Of a stretch of 64,000 nt of DNA, positions 22,868 through 32,187 are shown piece after piece; position 1 is the stretch's first letter, and each line of letters starts with the position of its first letter. Location of the stretch: NCBI GenBank assembly GCA_038503075.1, contig JBCAML010000002.1:2914001-2978000 (forward strand). Direction: 5' to 3'. The notes below the pieces were generated by a model, which worked only from the letters and a program-made list of their open reading frames with translations, had not been told where the DNA came from and made no database searches. Origin of the DNA: Gyromitra esculenta (Eukaryota > Ascomycota > Pezizomycetes > Pezizales > Discinaceae). The translations under genes were made by a program, and so were the position numbers.

Positions 22868-24153
22868 AGGTTAGAAGATCGATGTAGCTGTAGTATACAT
22901 CTTAGCACATGTAATTGTGAAGGGCAGGGCGTTACCAGGCTCGATGGTTGGGCTGTTCTGTGCATGGTGGCGAACGAGGCCTCGGGGGTTACCGAAGAGC
23001 CGCGGTATTAACCTGGTTGGAACCATGGCTGGAACCACGCTACCCGGCTGCCACAGCAGTTGGGTTACCTATGGCGAGGAGATGGAGTAATATCACTACC
23101 ATATATTCTACGAACACCTCAGATCAGTTATTTGCCAGTTTAATCTATTTCTCTCCGAGTTTGCAGAGAATTCATCCTAAAGGGCGGTTATATCGTCCTT
23201 ACCGAATGGCCACATACGAACGGCCACATGCATTCCACATGTATCTGAACTAGGCAGGGGACGATACAATGAAGGGTAGGAAGCGCTGGCTGCTTGGCCA
23301 CGCACATAAGTTTTGCGTCAAATTTTCATACGCAAACTATTTAAGCCTAATAAATCTTAGGATCTGGTGGCCTTTATAATGTTTTAGGCAGTAGATAACC
23401 TTTTCTAGGCCCGAAATATTTTAGGCTTACCGTAGGACTGATTATATACCCACGGAAGAAAAGGGGTACCTATGGCCCACAGCTAGCAAGTTTTGTTCTT
23501 GCAGGTTACTTAAATTATCGTGCTTAGGTCTCGAAGCCCTATTCTAGGGCTTTTGGTTGGCATTTGGACACAGCGAGCGACATAAAACCCAGATCTCAAC
23601 TAGGTTAGGAATTCGTTGGATTTCTCAAATCTAGACTGCGGTGAAATTGTATCTCTAGCTTTACTATACGTACTTGCCTTTAATGCTATCCGCGCCTGGT
23701 CGATACCACATGTATCTACCCGCTGGAGGAATTAAATGCCAGGCTGTACGACTATTCTGTTAATTTACTCAATCGAATACGGTTTACTATCTTAATGGAT
23801 TAGTCTCATGCTCAGCCTGGTGTGCAGTAACCTATGGTAGGTGGGGATGTGAACGGGCCTACTAATGAATAAAAAATAGATAAACCACCGCGCTACATGG
23901 TATATCACTCGTTTGCGTAACGAGACTCCCCACGTGACTTATCAGGGCTAGGTTTAATCCAAGACATTCATTACTGGTCACACCAAGAGTAGCAAGTCAG
24001 ACGATACTGTCATTTGAGTTGAACATCACAGGAACATTTCCCTCAAGGCTGCTGCTGTAAAAATTCCATTTCTCGCGGCTTTGGAAATATATCTCCGTAA
24101 ATGTTTTTAGTTTTAGCTAAACCATCGACTGTTCCGTCTTCACGAAACTTAAC
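22868..24153. other. Intergenic region upstream of glycosylase and three-TM gene (divergent)
   Basis: AT-rich sequence between divergently oriented genes. Short frames only. Nothing resembling a transposon end, tRNA or conserved domain was identified. Confidence 0.5.
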
Positions 24154-25621
24154 ATGTCCGACCCCCTTGCTCTGGTCTCTGTGCTCGCCGGTGTCGTTTC
24201 TCTCTCAGGCTCAGTGCTTTCAAAATCTGTGAGCGTGAAGGATACGGTAGATCTTCTGCGTGCAAGATGGAAACGCAAAGTGAAGGTGAATATATCATGA
24301 AAAGCCGTTATAAAAAGCTTCACTTGGTTGAACTGGCGCTCACTATAATCGATATAGCGACTTGAACCGTACGAGTTATCGAGCATGATGTATATTTTAC
24401 TTTCACCAATCACGGACACCTTGACGACGATAGAACAGAACGTTCTCCAACCAAAGAACGAGATGGTATTAGAATATCGCGCAAGACGGATGGCAGGCTG
24501 TTCCATGACCGGGGTTGCAGTATGTGCATCCAGTATCGAACTCATAGCCAAAGCGTCCAGCTTACACCGGAGATAAACTCATAGGCAGCTCTCGTAGCAC
24601 AAGTAACAAACACAAGTCTCCAGAACCAATACACTTACGATCTCCCATGGATTATTCGTGCACTCTGGACATGCGGCCTTGCCCTATCGTTGCTGTCCGT
24701 TTACTACTCATTTTTGCTGCACCAATACCTTACCTCGTTCTCCACGGCGCAAGATCTTAGACACGCTTTCACACACCGTACCTTCCATAGCGCAAAGGCA
24801 CAAGATGTAAAGCTCCCTTCTATAACAGTTGCAGTGAAGTTGTGGATCCCCCCGTATCTGGCATCCTTGGCTATTGGATGTTATATCCTCACGCTGGGGC
24901 TGTATTGGGGCTTTGCGTGGACGCAATGGTGGCGGGTTTCAAACAACCCGAGACATGAAGCAGAGAATCGAAACGTCAGTTTATTTATTTTGTTTACTAC
25001 CCCCCCCCAACAAAAATATGCAGGTTCTTTTTTCTAGGGTGTTGTACTGAGAAGATCACGAGCAAGTAGGTTTTCATATTCTACATCCTAGCAACCGTAA
25101 TCGCGACTGTGCTATTTACCGTGCCAAGTGCTATTGGGGTTATTCTGGAAGATTTAGACAGCCTCCACTTGTATCGCGAAGAGCTCGGCCACGTCTGTCG
25201 AGCCGGCAATGTCGAGAGCGGTCATCAACCCGATAGAGAGGCTGGGTTTGAAAGAGCTCTAGGTAAGGCGGATATTAGTAGTGATAGTTCTTCCCGTAAG
25301 CGAAATCTGCTCTATAGTTATCCCACATGCGTTTCTAGACGAAAATATAACTAACCACAATACTCAGAACCTCACACAAACTGTGGTGATCCGATCCCTA
25401 GCTCAGCTACGCCAACTTATTCTCTTCCGATTGAAATTGCAGCGATAAACGAGCCGCTGCGCGGGGCTGGTGCTACAGTAGCTGCTTTGTTGGCGGCAGC
25501 TGAGGCACACAGAAGTGCTGGAATTGCTAGTCAGAATGCTGCGGCAGAATTGGAGCAATTGGCTGATCGCTTTGCGGGAGGGACAAGTGGGAGACGAGGT
25601 CCTAGTTTAGGGGAGATCTAA
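24154..25621 (+). CDS. Three-TM membrane protein with an N terminus like fungal STAND-associated domains
   Basis: No single long frame marks this gene; splicing 24154-24285, 24358-24519, 24624-24974, 25070-25295 and 25368-25621 gives a continuous 374-residue frame. All junctions have GT-AG ends. The start, MSDPLALVSVLAGVVSLSGS, resembles the N-terminal hydrophobic segment seen on many fungal NLR- and ankyrin-type proteins. Three probable TM helices follow, near residues 100-125, 170-195 and 215-245. The C-terminal ~90 residues are Ala/Glu-rich. The fourth intron could instead begin at 25263 (GTAAGG), which would remove about 11 residues and keep the frame. Function is unknown. The antisense frame 24117-24551 is a shadow. 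Confidence 0.68.
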
Positions 25622-26801
25622 GACGCTTCCTACTTTTGTATATACGGCTTTTGGTTTAGTGGGGTACTCGGGACAGACATCTAGTACCCAAAATACATGC
25701 AAGCTGCTGGAGGGCTTTGGTCTATTGGAGGGTAAGGTGAATTTCAGCTTTTATGGCTGGTTAGAAACCCCTAGAGTACATCCCACTCGCGTGTTCGGAT
25801 ACTGAATGCCTGTCTCGAGTACCTACCTGGTTCAATTTTTTTAATTCTTTTTAGAGATGTGCGGAAGACCTACATGTATTCCAGAATGTCGTTACCACAC
25901 CCTGGCTTTACGATCTTTACCAACGAAGTAAGGCGTCTGAAACGGAACCCAAATGAAATAGATTGTGGATTTGCCTCTCTGGGTTGTCTATTTATGTTCT
26001 AATCGTGTCTATACGCGCGTAGAGCACTCCATTTAGTTGTAATATAATAAATAGCATACCCAATCGTTGTTGCATCGTATTTAGTACTCTATTAGAACGA
26101 TCGTACACAGTAGCGAAGTATTTACTAAACTTACTAGAGTACAGCTACTAAACTCTAGCCTTGGTTACGAAACCCTCTGTAGCCCAGGAAGTATTAAAAA
26201 AAGTAGTGTTTCTACAAAACCCTTCTCTATATCTATCCAATGGCTGATGTATGTCCCCTCAAATGCTAACTGGCATGTTTTAGTTATCGTATGGGATACA
26301 CAATAAATACGTAACAACAGTAGAACACATGTAGAATATAGATATTATCAAAATCAGAACAAACTTAGTAAGGTCACAGCGTCCAGAAAAGGGCGCGAAA
26401 CGGAAGCTGGATAGGAAAAATTTACGAGAGCACCTGCATATTTAGCTAGTTTCTCTCGGAGGCTAGATATAACTGAGATTTGGTTTCGTTTTGGGGGGGA
26501 AAATTCGTTTAGGACTAGTACGAAGCGGAACATGGTCAATTGTACCCAATCATAAGACTTGATAGGATACTCTAGCTTGATAGTAAGATTCTACGTACTC
26601 GTTTAGTACCTACAAGATAGCTTATGTGCAGTAGGTACTTTAATGCGGATGTAGCCAAAACTAGTAACGTCATTCTGCGGCTTAAAGTCGCTAACAGAGC
26701 CTCAAGCCGGGTAACCTATCCCCATGCCCAACCCCACACCCCACTAGAAATCTCAATACTCTAGATCAAATTTGGCCGCCTCAGACTTTCCACAATTCGC
26801 A
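25622..26801. other. Intergenic region, no gene seen
   Basis: AT-rich spacer between two plus-strand genes. It has short frames only and no recognised repeat or RNA gene. Confidence 0.5.
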
Positions 26802-29120
26802 ATGGCCGGCAAAAAGGACAAGAAAAAGGTCGACAAGAAGACTCGTGTAGCCGAAAAGACAGCTCGCAAAACCGCCCAGAAGGAAAAGAAAATTACAAAA
26901 AAAGGCAAAGGCCAACCTGATGACGAGCCAGAAGATGTGGATCTCGATCAGGTCCTCGAGGAATATGCTCGACAGGTACTTACTTATACCACAAACCCAA
27001 TTTTCCATTTTCCATTTGGCTAACACGTACCGGAGTGGGGGGAGGATAACAACAGCAAGCTCAATTCCTCAAAGTTACTGAAACACCTCTCTCGGCCCCA
27101 CCCCCGGTGCGTGCAAACGCAACATTAACTGCTTCGCCCAACGGCAAAGAACTATTCTTATTTGGCGGCGAAACGTTTAATGGCTCCATTGCACGATTCT
27201 TCAACGAGCTCTACATATTCAACGCAGACCGTGAGGAATGGCGACAGATCACATCCCCAAACTCACCTCTGCCACGTTCAGGCCATTTTATCACATCCTC
27301 GCAACACGGCGGTGGCAGTGGATCGCTCTGGCTATTCGGTGGGGAGTTCTCTAGTCCGAAGCAGGGAACCTTTTACCACTATAATGATTTTTGGCGATTC
27401 GACTGTGCGTCAAGGGAGTGGAGCAGGGTAGAGACAAAGAGCACCGGTAAGGCAGGAGGCGCTGCGCCACCGGCAAGAAGTGGACATAGGATGGTTGCGT
27501 GGAAGAACTATATCCTCCTGATGGGAGGGTTCCAGGATACTTCGACATCGCCGAAATATCTCTCGGATCTGTGGGCGTTCGATACAGTCAATTACACGTG
27601 GACCCTTATCTCGCTTCCTGCTCACGCTCAACGACCAGAAGCTCGGTCGAGTTTTTCGCTATTACCACACGAGCAAGGTGCTGTTATATACGGTGGCTAT
27701 GCCCGCGTCAAGGCTTCTGCTGCCACAGGGGCAAGTAGTAAAAAAGGCGCTAAACCAGTAGGTAGTAGTCGCTCGGTTACCTATAAGCCTGTAATGTACC
27801 AAGACACCTGGCTACTGCGTATGGATCCAGACTTGACCAAAGTTCGATGGGAACGACGAAAGAAGCCTGGGAACCCACCGAACCCGCCTAGAGTCGGTGT
27901 GACAATGGCATGGCACAAAGGAAGAGGTATCTTATTTGGTGGTGTACGAGACGAGGAAGACACCGAAGAGTCCCTAGATAGCGAATTCTTCAACGATATT
28001 TTCGCATGGGGTACTGACCGGAACCGGTTCTTCCCACTCGTTCTCAGAAAGCCAAGGGTACAGCAGAAGCGGGTTGCTGAAAGAGGGGGTGGGAGAAGAG
28101 ATAGAGCTAGAGAGGATGAAGAAGAACTGCTGAGGAATTTAGCTGCGCTAGAGGCGACGGGGAAGATGGGTTCTGAAACAGCGGACCTGAAAGTGGAGAT
28201 GGACGTGGACGTAGAGGAAAAAAAAGCTCCCGTAGAACTATCGCTAGAGCTTCCACATAAGAGATTTAACTGTGCGATGGCGGTGCTGGACGATGTTTTG
28301 TATGGGTACGGTGGGACATTTGAGAAGGGAGATCGGGAATTCATGTTTGATGAGATGTTTTCAATAGATCTGGGGCGTTTGGATGGTGTTCGGTATGACC
28401 ATTTCACTATATTTTTCTTCCCCTGGTTGTGGAAATTTAATTTTAACGTTCCTTAGAACTATCTTCTCCCGAAAAGACGAGACCATCTGGGAAGACAGCG
28501 AAGACAGCGAAGACGACGACGAAGAGGATGATGACGAAGAAGGCGAGGATGAAATGGACATTGATGGCGAAGAGGAAGCCGAAAAGATAGTCATAGACGA
28601 AGACGAGATCGAGGCACGACGAAAAGAGAAAGCTAAGGTAAGGCTTCCCACCCACTAACCCACCCCCCTCAAAACCATAAAGCTAACCTTCCTCCCTCCC
28701 TCATAGCGCAAAAAAGAAAAAGGCAAGGAAAACGTTCCCGAAGCTATGCCGGAACCTCCTAAACCCGACCTCGAAGAGGAGGAAGAACCGCCCGTCGACG
28801 AAGCCCACGATCCCACTCCACATCCACGTCCATTCGAGACGCTGCGCGAGTTCTTTGCGCGTACTTCAGCCGCTTGGCAGGACCTCCTTATTGCACAACA
28901 GCAGGAAGCATCCGCTGGAGGTGAAAAGACAAAGACGATCAAGGAGCTGCGAAAGGCTGCGTTTCAGGTCGCGGAGGATAAATGGTGGGCCTGCAGAGAG
29001 GAGATTAGAGCGTTGGAGGATGAACAAGAGGAGGCAGGGATCGGCGAGGTGGTTAATTTGGGCGATACTACTGGTGGTGGGAGCGGCGCAGGTGGCGGTG
29101 GAGTGGGAAGGAGGCGATGA
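26802..29120 (+). CDS. Kelch-repeat protein of the KEL3 / KLHDC4 family
   Basis: Exons 26802-26975, 27056-28392, 28457-28637 and 28707-29120 join in frame to 701 residues. The N terminus is very basic (KKDKKKVDKK and following), then a six-bladed kelch propeller spans roughly residues 70-500, with LFLFGGE, LWLFGGEF, LMGGFQDT, VIYGGYA and ILFGGV blade motifs. An acidic, low-complexity insert precedes the C-terminal domain of unknown function (DUF4110 type, TLREFFARTSAAWQ near residue 608) that is typical of this family. The ATG at 26802 is the first in the exon and is followed directly by the conserved basic run. Cellular role in fungi is poorly defined; yeast KEL3 is the nearest known relative. 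Confidence 0.94.
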
Positions 29121-30001
29121 TAGGACCGGAGTATGTGAATAGTCTTTTTTAGCTGCAGATATATGTTAGTGGGTTCGAGGTATTTTTTTAAGGCTCTAGA
29201 GGGAGCAGACAAGAGCCTTGAATTTAATGATATTGGCAGTGAACTTGCTCCATAGACCACGCTACAAACGGTATTCATGTTACAAATGAGATAAGTAGAG
29301 TATTCAATTTGTGCAAACAGTAGTTCACTATCTCGTGCCTAGCACCTTTATGGTCAATGATGCGCGGGGGAACGAGCTCTTATACTTACCATCCCGTCCC
29401 AGGATGTTTCACTGCATGGGAATTAGAGATCATCCCTGGGTTACTTGAGCTGAGGATATTCCCCGAGGTGCCTCGAAGTACTTGAGGTACAAAACTACAT
29501 TCAATTTTTTTTTGGTAAGAACCCACGCTACATGCAGTATGTAAAACGTTAAATTAGCTAGACTACTAAATATAACTTTATCAAAGGCTATGTATGAGAG
29601 AGACTGAACTCCGGAGTGGGCCTGGGGGCATATTTCACGGGTCAGGATTGCTATTTGATGTAATATCTATACATCCCAGCGTGGAATTCACTGAACCTTG
29701 AGACTACACCTAGACGCAATATATCCGCTACCATCGACCATAGAGCGGCCCTGCCAGCTCTCCCGGGCTCAATCGCATTTCCAAAGGCGAAGCAGTACGA
29801 GTGATAGCCTATGAGATACGGAACAGACAACGAAACCAACGCAAGCAAGCAAACGTCCGAGGATTAGTTTCTATGCTTTTCCCACGCCCACCAGTCCTGT
29901 CCTGTAAAGCGCCTGCTGCTACGAGTGCCTTCCTTCCACCAATAACTAACATATATATGTTCGACCAAAACGAGTCTACACCCTCCCACCTCCACCTCCA
30001 C
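29121..30001. other. Intergenic region between convergent genes, no gene seen
   Basis: Shared 3' region of the kelch gene and the tocopherol-cyclase-like gene. AT-rich at 29500-29600; no domain-bearing frame or RNA gene was recognised. Confidence 0.5.
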
Positions 30002-31250
30002 CTACTTTTCAAACATAAAGCTATAATCCCCTCCAAACTCCAATGCCGCATTCGGAAACTCTGTCATTTCCACCACAGCCCACTCCTGCCACGGCCATTT
30101 CCGCTCAGACACACTAACCCACAGCCGGGCCTCAAACGTCTCGTACGCAAGTGTATTACCGTGGCCGCCCGCCAGCGGACAGTGCAATCCCACCCAGCCC
30201 TCATGATTCTACTCTAATTAGCCATCGCCGCCCACTCAAATCCAAATCCAGATCCAAATCCAAATCCAAACCAGATAGACCAGGCAGGGGAGGGGGAAGA
30301 CCAACCGCAGGCCCAGACACCTCCACCACGATCCTCCTCGTCATCATCAAATTATCAACCCTCAGACTGAGCGTCCCCTTGCGCGAATCATGCGTCTCAA
30401 CGCACCACGGCGTCATCAGACAAAACGGCAGCAGCGTAGTCGGCGGCGCGAACGACACGCTCCTGCGCTTCGACCTGTATCCGAGCAAGAAGGCCTTCTG
30501 CCCCAATATCTTGCCCCCCGCGAGACAAAACGTCGCCGTGCGAGCGTAGTGCTGCGGGTCCGAGAACCCCTGGATCCACGTCCACCCGCGCGGGAAACTC
30601 ACGCCCCAGTTCTTCTCCACGTGCGCGAGCCCCGTGCCCTGCAGCCAGACCGCGCCTTCGCGCCGCACGGTGTACTCGGCGATGCTGCGGTGGCTGTAGA
30701 CGCTCCAGTGCAGCGGGAGCAGGTGGGTTAGTGCTGCGAACACGCCCTCGGGCGTGCTCAGCGGGTCGCCGGCGCTCCATTCTGTGCGCTTCCGGAGGGT
30801 AACGTCGATTTCGACGGCGCCGTCGCCGCTGGGGTCGGGGAGGCGGAGCGAGTAGCGCTGGACGTCGGAGCCGATGTGGAAGTATCCGAGGCCGTCGGAA
30901 ACGATGCGGGTGAACTCTTGGGCGCCGCTGGGCCTGCGCTCGCCCGGGATGTCGGAGATGGTGGGGAAGGCGTCGATGCGGAGGGCGCTTGGAGACTGCG
31001 GGGAGGGGGTGTGCGAGAAGTGGAGGTAGTGGGCCTTGGAGGGCGCGCGGCGGACGGAGGAGAGGATGAGCAGGATGGTGGAGTTCTCGGGGGTGACAAT
31101 GCGCGTGTAGTAGCCTTCGAAGGGGGCGCTGGGGTGCGGCGCGTAGTGGTCGGTTCTGGGGAGGAGGCGCGAGAGGGGGGTCAGCGAGAGGAGGAAGTAG
31201 AGCGGCTCGGTGAGGAGGGCGGCGAGGCAGGTGAGGAGGTAGGAGAGCAT
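30002..31250 (-). CDS. Tocopherol-cyclase-like protein
   Basis: Modelled as exons 31250-30306 and 30208-30002 (383 residues, frame continuous). An N-terminal hydrophobic stretch (LTCLAALLTEPLYFLLSL) may anchor it in a membrane. The family core includes HVEKNWGVSFPRGWTWIQG near residues 215-233, and the C terminus ends EFPNAALEFGGDY, which is typical and is found only in the second exon. Plant members close the chromanol ring of vitamin E; fungal relatives have no established substrate. Reading through the intron gives a false (Leu-Asp)n tail from a hexanucleotide repeat. The donor (GTTGGT at 30305) is weak and the acceptor could be 9 bases further on (30199). An in-frame ATG at 31382 is possible. 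Confidence 0.8.
30209..30305 (-). other. Putative intron holding a GGATTT/GGATCT hexanucleotide repeat
   Basis: About six units of a GGATTT-type hexamer lie at 30235-30272. A branch-like GGCTAATTA sits 15 bases before the TAG acceptor. Removing it links the conserved core to the conserved NAALEFG tail, which supports its being intronic. Confidence 0.6.
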
Positions 31251-32187
31251 TGCGGGGGGGGCGGGGGGGAGGGAAATGATCGGGGAGCTGACAGGGAAAT
31301 GACCAGAGGGAGGGAAATGACACAGGGGCAGGGAAATGATCGATGAGGTTCGTGGACCAATTGGGCCAGCCCGCGACGTCACTGAGAGGCTCGGCGGGAC
31401 ATCCCGTGAGCCAGCCAGCTGTGCTGAGGAGTGCTGTGGCAGGGGTTGATCTGAGCACTCGCACTGCCTGACATTCGCGTTTGCAAGTACAGATGCATCC
31501 GCGATGGGATATGTGAAGCTGTGCCTGGGATAACAAGGGAAACAGTATTGCCATCTCCATCTGGCTGCCGGTGAATGCCAGACTCACAGCCAGGTCCTCT
31601 TCTTCCGCCCAATCCAGCAAACACCTCATTGGTGCGGATGGCACAACGCGACCAGGATGCGGGGTTCCCAGCACCCACAACCACAGACAGACACAGGCGA
31701 AACGTGGGGGCAAACGCCCCGAAGCAGGCCCGGTCGCTTGGGCCGCGTGAGATCCGCGGGCTGCACTGACATGTAGAAACAGTGGGGAAGTTGTGGAGTG
31801 GACTGTGTTGGCTGTAGATTGTCGAGATGGGAATGGACGGGGACAGCATTGTTTCATCCGCACAGATATCGCAGAGTCTACTGGGCACTGCACTGCACCC
31901 GGCACGAATTCATTGCTCTGCAGTCGTGATGGCCCTCTGCAGTCGCAATAATCACTCCCAATGCCCACCGCCAAGCCCGTCCCCCAATGTTCCCCTGTCT
32001 CGCAAGGGCGCGCGTTCGGATCGCGTCCCACCCACCCACTCACCCACCCAGGTCAATTCCCGAGAAAGGCGTCCGTGCTCGTTTTATCTGTCGGGCTATC
32101 GTCGGGCTGTTTGCATATTAAATCCCTCTGCTCTGCTGCCTGGCGCTCACTGCACTGCACAGTATTCTGTGGACATGAAGTGACACG
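31251..32187. other. Divergent intergenic region
   Basis: GC-rich spacer between the minus-strand tocopherol-cyclase-like gene and the plus-strand 779-residue gene. Apart from the AGGGAAATGA cluster no clear element was seen. The long minus-strand frame running through it (30397-32043) is Pro/Arg-rich and is judged a by-product of high GC. Confidence 0.5.
31270..31339 (+). promoter_or_regulatory. Four direct copies of AGGGAAATGA upstream of the tocopherol-cyclase-like gene
   Basis: Exact 10-base copies start at 31270, 31293, 31311 and 31330, spaced 23, 18 and 19 bases apart, just upstream of the chosen ATG (31250, minus strand). Spacing near two helical turns suggests a clustered factor-binding site, but the block would also be coding if translation began at 31382. 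Confidence 0.45.

Noticed and set aside
24117..24551. 144-codon minus-strand frame
   Set aside because: It is antisense to exons 1 and 2 of the spliced three-TM gene and shows no domain; the plus-strand model gives TM helices and an N terminus of known style.
30397..32043. 548-codon open frame on the minus strand
   Set aside because: It overlaps the tocopherol-cyclase-like gene in another frame and is Pro/Arg/His-rich, which is expected of an alternative frame in GC-rich coding DNA; no domain is visible.
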